64,000 nucleotides of DNA from Methylorubrum populi (GTDB lineage Bacteria; Pseudomonadota; Alphaproteobacteria; Rhizobiales; Beijerinckiaceae): contig JAQIIU010000003.1 in the NCBI GenBank assembly GCA_036946625.1, forward strand, positions 2,307,001-2,371,000, in the 5' to 3' direction. Below, piece after piece: positions 51,056 through 59,645 of the stretch (position 1 is the first letter of the stretch; each line of letters starts with the position of its first letter). The notes under the pieces were generated by a model. The model did not search any database. It saw only the letters and a list, made by a program, of their open reading frames with translations, and was not told where the DNA came from. Made by a program: the position numbers and the translations under genes.

Positions 51056-52729
51056 ATGGCGCTGCCCGAACGCGAAGGCATGGATTTCGACGTGGTGATC
51101 GTCGGCGCGGGCCCCGCCGGCCTCGCCGCCGCGATCCGCCTGAAACAGCGCGCCGCGGAGAAGGGCGAGGAGATCTCGGTCGTCGTGGTGGAGAAGGGCG
51201 GCGAGGTCGGCGCGCATATCCTGTCCGGCGCGGTGGTCGATCCGATCGGCCTCGACACCCTGCTGCCCGACTGGCGCGAGGATCCGGAGCGCCCGCTCAA
51301 GACGGCGGTGGAGCGCGACGAGTTCCTGTTCCTGACCAGGAACAGCGGCCTGACGCTGCCGAACGTGTTCTTCCCCAAATTGATGTCGAACCACGGCAAT
51401 TTCGTCGGCTCGCTCTCCAACACCGTGAAGTGGCTGGGGGCCAGGGCGGAAGCGCTCGGCGTCGAGATCTATCCCGGCTTCCCGGCCTCGGAGGTGCTCA
51501 CCGACGCACGCGGCACGGTCACCGGCATCGCCACCGGCGATCTCGGCATCGCCCGCACCGGCGAGGCACGGGACGACTACACCCGCGGCATGGAGCTGCG
51601 TGCCAAGTACACGGTGTTCGGCGAGGGCGCCCGCGGCTCGCTGACCAAGACGCTGATCGAAAGGTTCGGGCTCGGCAAGAACAGCGACCACCAGAAATAC
51701 GGCCTCGGCGTGAAGGAGCTCTGGCAGCTATCTCCGGAAAAGTTCCAGCCGGGGCTGGTGCAGCACACCATGGGCTGGCCGCTGCCGAACAAGGCCGGCG
51801 GCGGCTCCTGGCTCTACCACTTCGACGATGGGCTGCTCTCGGTCGGCTTCGTCACGCACCTGAACTACGAGAACCCGACCCTGTCGCCGTTCGAGGAGTT
51901 CCAGCGCTTCAAGACCCACCCGATGATCGCCGAGACCTTCGAGGGGGCCAAGCGCATCGGCTACGGCGCGCGCGCGATCATGGAGGGCGGCTGGCAATCG
52001 GTGCCGAGGCTCGTCTTCCCCGGCGGCTGCCTCGTCGGCGATTCCGCCGGCTTCGTCAACGTGCCGCGCATCAAGGGCTCGCACAACGCGATCCTTTCGG
52101 GGATTCAGGCGGCCGAGGCCATCTTCGAGGCGCTCGTCGCCGGGCGTCAGGGCGACGAACTGACCGCCTACGAGGAAGGCTGGCGCGACAGCCCGATCGG
52201 GCGCGACCTGAAGCCGGTGCGCAACGTCAAGCCGCTCTGGTCGCGATACGGCACGCTGGTCGGCGTGGGTCTCGGCGGCCTCGACATGTGGATGAACACG
52301 ATCGCCGACGCCTCGCCGTTCGGCACGCTTTCCCACGGCAAGCCGGACCATGCCTGCCTGAAGCCCCTCTCCGAGGTGAAGCCGATCGTCTACCCGAAGC
52401 CGGACGGCAAGCTGACCTTCGACCGGCTCTCCTCGGTGTATCTCTCGAACACCAACCACGAGGAGGACCAGCCGCCCCACCTCAAGGTGAAGGACATGGG
52501 GCTGCAGAAGACCTCGGAGCACGACGTCTACGGCGGCCCGTCCGGCCGCTACTGCCCGGCCGGCGTCTACGAATGGGTGGAGGACGCCGCCGCCGGCGAC
52601 GGCATCCGCTTCCAGATCAACGCGCAGAACTGCGTCCACTGCAAGACGTGCGACATCAAGGACCCGAACCAGAACATCAACTGGGTCACGCCGGAAGGTC
52701 CGGGCGGGCCGAACTACACCAACCTGTAG
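51056..52729 (+). CDS. Electron transfer flavoprotein-ubiquinone oxidoreductase
   Basis: The 557-residue membrane-associated flavoprotein has an N-terminal FAD Rossmann motif (DFDVVIVGAGPAGLAAAIRL) and ARGSLTKTLIERFGLG. GLVQHTMGWPLPNKAGGGSW and the FAD region FPGGCLVGDSAGFVNVPRIK follow. A C-terminal 4Fe-4S domain has QINAQNCVHCKTCDIKDPNQ after GRYCPAGVYEW. It passes electrons from ETF, reduced by acyl-CoA and other dehydrogenases, to ubiquinone. An acyl-CoA dehydrogenase lies at the far end of the window. A family 1 core repeat follows its stop. Confidence 0.96.
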   Translation: MALPEREGMDFDVVIVGAGPAGLAAAIRLKQRAAEKGEEISVVVVEKGGEVGAHILSGAVVDPIGLDTLLPDWREDPERPLKTAVERDEFLFLTRNSGLTLPNVFFPKLMSNHGNFVGSLSNTVKWLGARAEALGVEIYPGFPASEVLTDARGTVTGIATGDLGIARTGEARDDYTRGMELRAKYTVFGEGARGSLTKTLIERFGLGKNSDHQKYGLGVKELWQLSPEKFQPGLVQHTMGWPLPNKAGGGSWLYHFDDGLLSVGFVTHLNYENPTLSPFEEFQRFKTHPMIAETFEGAKRIGYGARAIMEGGWQSVPRLVFPGGCLVGDSAGFVNVPRIKGSHNAILSGIQAAEAIFEALVAGRQGDELTAYEEGWRDSPIGRDLKPVRNVKPLWSRYGTLVGVGLGGLDMWMNTIADASPFGTLSHGKPDHACLKPLSEVKPIVYPKPDGKLTFDRLSSVYLSNTNHEEDQPPHLKVKDMGLQKTSEHDVYGGPSGRYCPAGVYEWVEDAAAGDGIRFQINAQNCVHCKTCDIKDPNQNINWVTPEGPGGPNYTNL

Positions 52730-52740
52730 GACGCACTGGC

Positions 52741-52831
52741 GTCATCGCGAGGCGAAGCCGAAGCGATCCAGGGCACGACCTTTCCGGAGAGGTCGCGCCG
52801 TCTGGGTGGCTTCGCTTCCGCTCGCCATGAC
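52741..52831. repeat. Family 1 palindrome core, copy after ETF-QO gene
   Basis: It starts GTCATCGCGAGGCGAAGCCG and AAGCGATCCAGGGCACGACC and ends GCTTCCGCTCGCCATGAC. It matches the central palindrome of the long family 1 elements but lacks their TGATAC ends. It lies between the convergent ETF-QO and P1 peptidase genes. Confidence 0.75.
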
Positions 52832-52841
52832 GAGGTGAAGC

Positions 52842-53840
52842 TCAGCCACCGTACAGATCCCGCCACGCCGGCAAATCCAGACACGGCAGCCGGGTCGCGG
52901 CGTGGACGCCGATGGCGACCGCCCGCGCCAGCGTCTCCGCCGCCGCCGCGCCGAGGCGGGCGAGATCGCCGACCGGATCGGCGAGCGGCACCGCGCCGGT
53001 GGCGACCGCGAACACCACGTCGCCGTCGAGCGGCGTGTGCGCCGGGTGGATCGCCCGGGCGAGCCCGTCCTGGGCGGCGATGGCGAGGCGCTTGGCCTGC
53101 GCCTTGGTGAGCCGTGCGTCGGTGGCGACCACGGCGAGCGTGGTGTTCGCCCCCGGCAGGGGCTCGCGCGGCCAGGACAGGGCATCGTCGGGCACGCGCG
53201 GCGGCAGGCCGAGGCCGCCGAACTCGCCGTCCCGCTCGAACGGCGCGGCCCAGAAATGCGGCCCCTGTCCCATCGTCACCCGGCCGAAGGCGTTGACCGC
53301 CACGAGCGCGCCGACCTGTGCGGACAAGCCCGGCACCGCGCGCGAGGCCGAGCCGAGGCCGCCCTTGAGGTTGGCGGTGCGCGCCCCGAACCCCGCCCCG
53401 GCCGATCCGAGGGCGAAGGCGCCCCCCTCGGCGCCGCGCGCCGCGGCGTAGCCGAGGTCGCGGTAGGGCGGGAAGCGGCCCCAATGCTTGTCGCCGCCGT
53501 TGAGGAGGTCGAACAGGATGGCGCCGGGCACGATCGGCACCCGCACGTCGCCGACCGCGAAGCCGCGCCCCGCCTCCCGCAAGGCGGCGACCACGCCCGC
53601 GGCGGCGTCGAGCCCGAAGGCCGAGCCGCCCGACAGCACGAGCGCGTCGACCGCCTGAACCGTCGAGGCGGGATCGAGCAGGTCGGTCTCGCGGGTGCCG
53701 GGCCCGCCGCCGCGCACGTCCACGGCGCAGACGAAGGGCGTTTCGAAGAGGAGCGCGGTCACGCCGCTCGCGACCCGCGCATCCTCGGCATGGCCGACGC
53801 GAATCCCGGAAATGTCGGTGATGCGGTTGAGCCGGGTCAT
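52842..53840 (-). CDS. P1 family peptidase (DmpA/BapA-type aminopeptidase)
   Basis: The product has 332 residues. It starts TRLNRITDISGIRVGHAEDA, then CAVDVRGGGPGTRETDLLDP, ALVLSGGSAFGLDAAAGVVA and VPIVPGAILFDLLNGGDKHW. The C-terminal half begins after the segment PLPGANTTLAVVATDARLTK. P1 peptidases are N-terminal nucleophile hydrolases that cleave themselves at a Ser or Thr; the Thr pair in GANTTL is the likely site. They release N-terminal residues or beta-peptides. The gene overlaps the upstream transporter gene (ATGA, 53837-53840). Confidence 0.88.
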   Translation of the reverse strand: MTRLNRITDISGIRVGHAEDARVASGVTALLFETPFVCAVDVRGGGPGTRETDLLDPASTVQAVDALVLSGGSAFGLDAAAGVVAALREAGRGFAVGDVRVPIVPGAILFDLLNGGDKHWGRFPPYRDLGYAAARGAEGGAFALGSAGAGFGARTANLKGGLGSASRAVPGLSAQVGALVAVNAFGRVTMGQGPHFWAAPFERDGEFGGLGLPPRVPDDALSWPREPLPGANTTLAVVATDARLTKAQAKRLAIAAQDGLARAIHPAHTPLDGDVVFAVATGAVPLADPVGDLARLGAAAAETLARAVAIGVHAATRLPCLDLPAWRDLYGG

Positions 53841-54721
53841 CGCTTCTCCCCGACCGCGGCGGCGCGCCGCCGGCCCTCGTGCCTGAACTCTTGGCGAATC
53901 GCATCGAACGCGTAGAACGCCAGCGCCAGCCAGATCAGGGCGAACAGCACGATGCGGTCCGGCGTCAGCGTCTCGCCGTAGACGAGCGTGCTGAGCCCCA
54001 TCAGGCAGGAGGGGGCGACGTACTGCATCAGCCCGAGGGTCGCCAGCGTCAGCCGGGTCGCCGCGGCGGCGAACCAGATCAGCGGCAGCGCCGTGGTCAC
54101 GCCAGTCAGCGCCAGCAGCGCCCAGGTGCGGGCATCGTCGGGCACCGGGGGCGCGGCGAAGGCGAGGTAGCCGAGGGCGGCGGGCAGCAGCAGGAACGTC
54201 TCGGCGCAGAAGCCGACCGTGCCGTCGACGCCGACGAGCTTCCGCACCAGCCCGTAGAGCGCGAAGGTGGCCGCGAGCCCCAGCGAGAGCAGCGGCAGGC
54301 GTCCCGCCATCACCACCGCGACCACCACGCCGAGGACGACGATGGCGACGGCGGCCGCCTGGACCGGGCGCAGGCGCTCGCCGAGCACGAGCGCGCCGAG
54401 CAGCACCGAGACGAGCGGATTGATGAAGTAGCCCAGACTCGCGTCGAGCATGTGCCCGGTCGTCACCGCAACGAGGTAGAGCAGCCAGTTGAACGCGATC
54501 AGCCCCGCCGAGACGACGAGCAAGGCGTGGCGCGGCCGCAAGGGGAACGGGTTGGCGAGCCGCTTGCGCAGCAGCGCGATCAGCCCGACCACGAACAGCG
54601 CCGACCACGCGACGCGCTGGGCCAGGATCGTCTCGGCGGGGAGGCCGGCGAGCAGCCGGAAATGCACCGGGACGACGAGGCCCCAACTGAGATAGGCGGC
54701 GAGCGCGTAGGCGAGACCCAA
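53837..54721 (-). CDS. RarD/EamA-type drug-metabolite transporter
   Basis: The 294-residue membrane protein has about ten predicted helices. The first is LAYALAAYLSWGLVVPVHFR, followed by LPAETILAQRVAWSALFVVG, NWLLYLVAVTTGHMLDASLG and YFINPLVSVLLGALVLGERL, the typical RarD pattern. The C-terminal half has VAPSCLMGLSTLVYGETLTP. It probably exports a small metabolite, but the substrate is unknown. The TTG start at 54721 is the only candidate near the first helix. Coupling by ATGA to the P1 peptidase suggests one transcript. Confidence 0.88.
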   Translation of the reverse strand: MGLAYALAAYLSWGLVVPVHFRLLAGLPAETILAQRVAWSALFVVGLIALLRKRLANPFPLRPRHALLVVSAGLIAFNWLLYLVAVTTGHMLDASLGYFINPLVSVLLGALVLGERLRPVQAAAVAIVVLGVVVAVVMAGRLPLLSLGLAATFALYGLVRKLVGVDGTVGFCAETFLLLPAALGYLAFAAPPVPDDARTWALLALTGVTTALPLIWFAAAATRLTLATLGLMQYVAPSCLMGLSTLVYGETLTPDRIVLFALIWLALAFYAFDAIRQEFRHEGRRRAAAVGEKR

Positions 54722-54778
54722 GGTTGCACGGTCGGCGGCGTGGCGGGGCCCCGCTTGTAGCCCGGACGGAGCCCGCGG

Positions 54779-55141
54779 TCAGCGCTTGCGGGCGGGCGCC
54801 GGGAAGGTCTCGCCGCGCATCAGGGCGTTGAGGCGCTCGGTGTCGAAGCCGGTGAGCATGCCGCCCTTCGCTTCGGAGGCCGCCGGCCCCTGCGTCACCG
54901 TGCCGGTCGTGGCGGGATCGGGCCGCGCCGGGGCCTTGGCCCGCACGACCGCCGGAGCGGGGATCGCGGCCAGGGCCGGATGCGCGATCCGGTCCGCGCT
55001 CACGAGGACGACGCTCAGGGTTCCAAGACCCGTGACGGTGCCGAAGGCGATGATGCGCAGGATGCTCAAGGCGACGGACTCACGGGAACGCGGCGACGCG
55101 GAACCCGTGGACGGACAGGTTCCGGAAACAGGATGAGCCAC
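54779..55141 (-). CDS. Small membrane-anchored protein of unknown function
   Basis: The product has 120 residues from GTG 55141. One membrane helix (ILRIIAFGTVTGLGTLSVVL) precedes a short periplasmic part with an Ala/Pro linker and a terminal LTGFDTERLNALMRGETFPA. A TTG at 55069, just before SILRII, would give a 96-residue form that starts directly at the helix and may be the real start. No ribosome binding site settles it. No family was recognised. Confidence 0.5.
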   Translation of the reverse strand: MAHPVSGTCPSTGSASPRSRESVALSILRIIAFGTVTGLGTLSVVLVSADRIAHPALAAIPAPAVVRAKAPARPDPATTGTVTQGPAASEAKGGMLTGFDTERLNALMRGETFPAPARKR

Positions 55142-55217
55142 CCATCGTTAACGAACCGGGCGGCCGGGCCCGGTGCGGACCGGCCCTATTCAGGACAACC
55201 GGCAGAGGATCTTCGCC

Positions 55218-55367
55218 ATGAACGAGCAGGCCACGGCGAGCGACAGCCCCTTCATCCAGGGCCGCAACGCCCGGCTCTACGGCAAGAGCGTCGCGGAATG
55301 CCCCTATCCGGAGGGCTCGCAGGACCGCGAGGCCTGGATGCAGGCCGACGAGCCGAAGCAGGGCTGA
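55218..55367 (+). CDS. Rmf/CrpP-like small protein (49 aa)
   Basis: The product has 49 residues. The segment FIQGRNARLYGKSVAECPYP, then EGSQDREAWMQADEP, has the spacing G..A...G....CPY......R..W typical of ribosome modulation factor and of CrpP-type proteins. RMF dimerises ribosomes in stationary phase; CrpP is a related small family. It starts at ATG 55218 after GGCAGAGGATCTTCGCC, with AGAGGA as a good ribosome binding site. It is monocistronic, upstream of metC. Similarity rests on few positions, so the role is inferred. Confidence 0.65.
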   Translation: MNEQATASDSPFIQGRNARLYGKSVAECPYPEGSQDREAWMQADEPKQG

Positions 55368-55447
55368 GCACGACCGGCTTGACGCCTCGGGCGGCGGAGG
55401 GCTGAAAGGGCCTTGACGCGACGCTCCCTTTCATCCCTCCGAGGCCG

Positions 55448-56632
55448 ATGTCCAAGACCCCTCCCCGCGACCGCGGCCGCTTCGGCGCCGACACCCGCCT
55501 CGTGCTGGCCGGGCGCGACCCCTCGGCCCAGCACGGCTTCGTCAACACGCCGATCTACCGCGGCTCGACGGTCCTCTACCCCACCTACGACGACATCAAG
55601 CACCGGCGCGGGCGCTACAATTACGGCACCTCCGGCACGCCGACGATGGACGCGCTGGCGGAAGCCTGGAGCGAGATCGCCGGGGCGGCCGGCACGGTGC
55701 TCACGCCCTCCGGCCTCTCGGCGTTGACGCTGGCGCTGATGGCCTGCGTCAGTGCGGGCGACCACCTCCTCGTCACCGATTCCGCCTACCGCCCGACCCG
55801 CATCTTCTGCGACGGGGTGCTGAGGCGCTACGGCGTCGAGGTCGAGTACTACGACCCGGTGATCGGTGCCGGGATCGCTGCCCTGATGCGCGGCAACACG
55901 CGGGCGGTGCTGGTGGAGGCGCCGGGTTCGCAGACCTTCGAGATGCAGGACGTGCCGGCCATCGCCGAGGCGATGCACGCCCGCGGCGGCGCGGTGGTGA
56001 TGGACAACACCTGGGCGACGCCGCTGCTGTTCCCGCCGCACGAGCGCGGCGTCGACCTCGCGGTCGAGGCCGGCACCAAGTATCTCAGCGGCGGCTCCGA
56101 CCTGCTGCTCGGCCTCGTCTCGGCCAATGCCGCGCACTATCCGGCGCTCAAGCGCACCTACGAGCACTTCGCCCCCTGCGCCGGTCCCGAGGACATCTTT
56201 TTGGGACTGCGCGGCCTGCGCACCATGGGTCTGCGCCTGCGCGAGCACGGTGCCCGCGGTCTGGCCATGGCCGCGTGGTTCCAGTCCCGCCCGGAGGTGC
56301 TGCGGGTCTTGCATCCCGGCCTGCCGGACGATCCGGGCCACGCCATCTGGAAGCGCGATTTCTCCGGGGCGTCGGGCCTGTTCGGCGTGATCCTCGAGCC
56401 CGTCTCGGAAGAGGCGCTGGCCGCCTTCCTCGACGGGCTCGAACTGTTCGGGATGGGCTTCTCCTGGGGCGGCTTCGAGAGCCTCGTCATCCCCTTCGAC
56501 CCGACGGTCTACCGCACCGCCACGCGCTGGCAGCCGGGCGGGCCGGCGCTGCGCTTCCATATCGGGCTGGAGGATCCGGAGGATCTGAAGGCGGATCTGG
56601 AGGCCGGGTTCGCACGGATGAGGGCGGCTTAG
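55448..56632 (+). CDS. metC: Cystathionine beta-lyase
   Basis: The 394-residue PLP enzyme of the Cys/Met metabolism family has TRLVLAGRDPSAQHGFVNTP, YNYGTSGTPTMDALAEAWSE, VLTPSGLSALTLALMACVSA, GAVVMDNTWATPLLFPPHER with the PLP Asp, and the Schiff-base Lys in VEAGTKYLSGGSDLLLGLV. GFSWGGFESLVIPFDP at the end is typical of the MetC branch. It splits cystathionine to homocysteine, pyruvate and ammonia. A gamma-lyase or related activity is the alternative. It stands alone on the plus strand. Confidence 0.93.
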   Translation: MSKTPPRDRGRFGADTRLVLAGRDPSAQHGFVNTPIYRGSTVLYPTYDDIKHRRGRYNYGTSGTPTMDALAEAWSEIAGAAGTVLTPSGLSALTLALMACVSAGDHLLVTDSAYRPTRIFCDGVLRRYGVEVEYYDPVIGAGIAALMRGNTRAVLVEAPGSQTFEMQDVPAIAEAMHARGGAVVMDNTWATPLLFPPHERGVDLAVEAGTKYLSGGSDLLLGLVSANAAHYPALKRTYEHFAPCAGPEDIFLGLRGLRTMGLRLREHGARGLAMAAWFQSRPEVLRVLHPGLPDDPGHAIWKRDFSGASGLFGVILEPVSEEALAAFLDGLELFGMGFSWGGFESLVIPFDPTVYRTATRWQPGGPALRFHIGLEDPEDLKADLEAGFARMRAA

Positions 56633-56689
56633 GTGTACGGTTCCGGCATGCAGGTCGTCACCAAGCCCTTCGTAATGGAGGCGCTGGCC

Positions 56690-56780
56690 GTCATCGCGAG
56701 CGTCAGCGAAGCGATCCAGGGGCGCGACCTCTCCGGACAGTGCGGAGGCCTGGATCGCTTCGGCTTCGCCTCGCGATGAC
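56690..56780. repeat. Family 1 palindrome core, copy after metC
   Basis: It starts GTCATCGCGAGCGTCAGCGA and AGCGATCCAGGGGCGCGACC, and ends TGGATCGCTTCGGCTTCGCC plus TCGCGATGAC. It is a well-preserved core without the long-element ends. It lies between the convergent metC and glycosyltransferase genes. Confidence 0.75.
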
Positions 56781-56794
56781 GGCAGGGCAGCGCT

Positions 56795-59023
56795 TCAGAA
56801 CCGCGCCGGATCGAGTTCGAAGGTCGGCGGCAACGCTTCGAACCATTCGCTGTAATAGGGGTCGCGCGGGATGGCTTGCGCCCAGCGTGCGCGGAAGCGG
56901 ACCTGCTCCCCCGCATCGACGGTGCGCGCCCGGTTGCGGCTCTCGTAGTGGTAGAGTTCGGCTTGCGCGCAATAGACGCTGCGCAGGCCCCGCGCGCGCA
57001 GGCGCAGGCAGAGGTCGACGTCGTTGTAGTTGACGGCGAATCCCTCGTCGAAGCCGCCGACCGCCTCGAAATCCGTCCGCCGCAGCATCACGCAGGCGCC
57101 GGTCACCGCGAGATAGTTGCGGTTGCCCGCCGTCGAGAAGAAGTGGCCGGGATCCTCCCGCGGATAGGTGCGGCGGGGGTGGTCCGGCGTCGCGTCGATC
57201 ACGGTGACGCCGACATGCTGCAACTCGCCGGTCTCGAACAGGAGCTTGGGGCCGACCGCGCCGACACCGGGGATCTGCAACAGGGCCAGCATCGCCTCGA
57301 TCCAGTCGGGGCTGATCACCTCGATGTCGTCGTTGAGGAAGACCAGCACCTCGCCCGTCGCCGCCCCGGCCCCGCGGTTCATCTTGGCGGCGACGTTGAA
57401 GTCCGGCCGGTCCCAGGTGACGGAGCGGGCGCCGTGGCGCTCCAAGGCGGCGCGGGTGGCCGGCCGCAGGTCGCCGTTGTCGACCGCCACGATCTCGAGC
57501 GTCTCGTAGGTGCTCCGCGCGCGGATGCTGTCGAGGCAGGCGGCCAGGAGATCGACGGTGCGGCCCCGCACCGTGCTGTCGCGGCCGGCGGTGGGGATCA
57601 CGATCGAGACGCGCGGACGCGTCCTCAGCGGGCGCCGCAGGTGGAAGCTGCCGGCGAACGCGGTGGGGCGCACGGCGTCGAGCCCGCCGGTGCGGCGCGC
57701 CCGGTCTTCGAGCGCGCGCACGGCGGCGGCGACCACGTAGCCCTTGTTGTCCATGGCCTGGGCGGTCGAGCCGGGGATCGCCCGCCAGTGGTAGAGCACC
57801 TGCGGGATGTGGCGCACGCGGGCGGCGTGCTCGGCGTAGCGCAGGACGAAGTCGTAATCCTGCGCCCCCTCGCATTCCGCCCGGAAGCCGCCGATGCGGG
57901 CGACGATGTCCCGCCGGTAGAGCGCCAGATGGGCCGTGTACATGCAGGCCTCCAGCGTCTCGGGCGACCAGTCCGGCTTGAAGAACGGCTCGTAGCGCTC
58001 GCCGCGGATCGTGATCTTGTCCTCGTCCGAGTAGAGGAAATCCGTGTCCGGCTCCCAGTCGAGGGCTTCGGCGAAGGCGAAGAGGGCGTGCGCGGGAATC
58101 GCGTCGTCGTGGTCGATCAGGGTGAGCCAGTCGCCGGTCGCCAGCGCCAGGGCGTCGTTGCTCGCCGCGACGATGCCGCCGTTCTCGCGCCGCCGGTGCA
58201 GCCGCACCCGCGGCTCTTCCGCCGCCAGCGCGTCGAGCATCGGCGCGATGTGGGGCGCGCTCGACGCGTCGTCGCAGAGGCACAGCTCCCAATCGGGATA
58301 GGCTTGCGCCCGGATGCTGGCGAGCGCGGCCTCCAGATAGGGTTTGGGCGTGTCGTAGACCGGCATGACGATGGAGATGCGCGGCCGCACCCGAAACCCT
58401 GCGATCGCCGCCCGCATCGCCGCGGGCGACGGCAGCGAGGGCCGCTCGACCCGCTCGATCCAGGCGGCGTAGGAGGCCGCGGCCGGGCGCGGCCGGGCGC
58501 TCTCCCAGAAATCCCGCCACAGGGCGGCGGGCGAACGGCTCAGCCCGAGCCGGGCGAGGCGCCCGAGCAGCGGCCCGAACCCCCGCTCCTCCGCCGGCAG
58601 CCGCGCCCGAAGCCGGCGGGCGACGGCGAGGGCGGCGGCGGGGCCGCGCAGCGGTTCGAGGGTGGCGCGAGAGAGCCGGAACCGCCCGCTCGCGGCGAGC
58701 GGATCGAGGCGCAGGCCCCGCACCCGGCGCGGCAGGCGCACGAGGTCGTCGATGCCGCCCTCTTCGCGCAGTTCGAGCCGGACCGCCTCCTCCTCGCGAA
58801 AGCCCGAGCCGTCGTCGACGTAGAGGAGCGGCACGGGTTTCGTCGTGCCGAGCCCTTCGAGATCGGCGCGGATGCGCACCCAGCCCCCCATGAGCCGGAA
58901 CGGGAACAGCCGCCCGCCGCCCGGACGGGTCAGCCGGAACTGCGGATCGGAGCCGGTGGAGCGCCAGACGCCCTCCCCCTCCGGCTCGACCTGTCCCTTC
59001 GGTTCGATGCGGCACGCGATCAT
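56795..59023 (-). CDS. Glycosyltransferase with two GT2 domains
   Basis: The product has 742 residues. The first 200 residues form an accessory region of unknown function. A first GT2 domain starts near residue 214 (RPRISIVMPVYDTPKPYLEA; WELCLCDDASSAPHIAPMLD; TLIDHDDAIPAHALFAFAEA; DFLYSDEDKITIRG). A second GT2 domain starts near 470 (RVSIVIPTAGRDSTVRGRTV; LVFLNDDIEVISPDWIEAML; GACVMLRRTDFEAVGGFDEG). Such proteins build surface polysaccharide or O-antigen rhamnan chains in the cytoplasm. No other polysaccharide gene is near. The start at 59023 is an ATG in good frame. Confidence 0.85.
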   Translation of the reverse strand: MIACRIEPKGQVEPEGEGVWRSTGSDPQFRLTRPGGGRLFPFRLMGGWVRIRADLEGLGTTKPVPLLYVDDGSGFREEEAVRLELREEGGIDDLVRLPRRVRGLRLDPLAASGRFRLSRATLEPLRGPAAALAVARRLRARLPAEERGFGPLLGRLARLGLSRSPAALWRDFWESARPRPAAASYAAWIERVERPSLPSPAAMRAAIAGFRVRPRISIVMPVYDTPKPYLEAALASIRAQAYPDWELCLCDDASSAPHIAPMLDALAAEEPRVRLHRRRENGGIVAASNDALALATGDWLTLIDHDDAIPAHALFAFAEALDWEPDTDFLYSDEDKITIRGERYEPFFKPDWSPETLEACMYTAHLALYRRDIVARIGGFRAECEGAQDYDFVLRYAEHAARVRHIPQVLYHWRAIPGSTAQAMDNKGYVVAAAVRALEDRARRTGGLDAVRPTAFAGSFHLRRPLRTRPRVSIVIPTAGRDSTVRGRTVDLLAACLDSIRARSTYETLEIVAVDNGDLRPATRAALERHGARSVTWDRPDFNVAAKMNRGAGAATGEVLVFLNDDIEVISPDWIEAMLALLQIPGVGAVGPKLLFETGELQHVGVTVIDATPDHPRRTYPREDPGHFFSTAGNRNYLAVTGACVMLRRTDFEAVGGFDEGFAVNYNDVDLCLRLRARGLRSVYCAQAELYHYESRNRARTVDAGEQVRFRARWAQAIPRDPYYSEWFEALPPTFELDPARF

Positions 59024-59033
59024 GCCCGCCGGG

Positions 59034-59360
59034 TTAGCGCGGCGCGACGTGAACCGCGAGCCAGATCGTCGGATTTGCCGTGCGCTCGACCCGGTGGCGG
59101 CGATGGGCCGGGATCAGGAGATGGTCGCCCGAGGACAGAAGCCGCGGCGCCCGTTCGTCGGCGAAACGGAGTTCGGCCGCGCCTGTCAGCACCGCGACCC
59201 ACTCGTCCTCGTCCTGATCGTACCAGAAGCCCGGCGGGCTCGCCTGTCCCGTCGAGAGGATGCGCTCGACCCTCACGCCGGGCCGCGCGAGCAGCGTCTC
59301 GAAGATCTCCTCGTCCGTGCCGGCCGGCAGGTCGGCGAACAGGTTGGGGCGGGCGGTCAT
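59034..59360 (-). CDS. Small cupin-domain protein
   Basis: The product has 108 residues. A single cupin barrel is seen in YDQDEDEWVAVLTGAAELRF, APRLLSSGDHLLIPAHRRHR and the strand NPTIWLAVHV. The metal ligands expected in cupin motif 2 are present as His in IPAHRRHRVE. The N-terminal MTARPNLFADLPAGTDEEIF is common to many short cupins. No catalytic role can be assigned; it could bind a small metabolite. It lies 11 bases upstream of the glycosyltransferase gene on the same strand, which may mean co-transcription. Confidence 0.8.
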   Translation of the reverse strand: MTARPNLFADLPAGTDEEIFETLLARPGVRVERILSTGQASPPGFWYDQDEDEWVAVLTGAAELRFADERAPRLLSSGDHLLIPAHRRHRVERTANPTIWLAVHVAPR

Positions 59361-59492
59361 GCGAAGGCCTCTCCTCGGGCGGGGGCGCTCGATCGATGAA
59401 GGACACCGGGCGGCGGATGCGGCGTTGACCCGGGGAAGGCGCAGGCGGAGCGAATCCGCGCGCTGCCCCGGCAAGCCATGTGATCCAGGACG

Positions 59493-59645
59493 ATGCCCGA
59501 GACCAAGCCCCCGCCGCCCCCGCCCGCCACCGAGGATGCGGGCCTGCCGGCTCCACCGAGTCCGGGCCGGGTGCCGCCGCCGAAGCTGCCACCGGCGGAC
59601 GAGGCGCCGCCGCGCGAGCGCGGCGACGGCAAGCGCGAGGCGTGA
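59493..59645 (+). CDS. Proline-rich 50-residue protein coupled to pcm
   Basis: The 50-codon ATG frame encodes a peptide that is about one-third Pro (PETKPPPPPPATEDAGLPAP; PSPGRVPPPKLPPADEAPPR) with a charged end. Its stop lies inside the GTG start of the downstream methyltransferase gene (GTGA, 59642-59645), which argues for real translation and coupling. No membrane segment or signal is seen. The peptide is likely disordered and its function is unknown. Confidence 0.5.
   Translation: MPETKPPPPPPATEDAGLPAPPSPGRVPPPKLPPADEAPPRERGDGKREA

Noticed and set aside
50008..52830. Long plus-strand open frame (940 codons) across the uracil-DNA glycosylase and ETF-QO genes
   Set aside because: It lies antisense to one clear gene and out of frame with the other; composition is typical of high-GC shadow frames.
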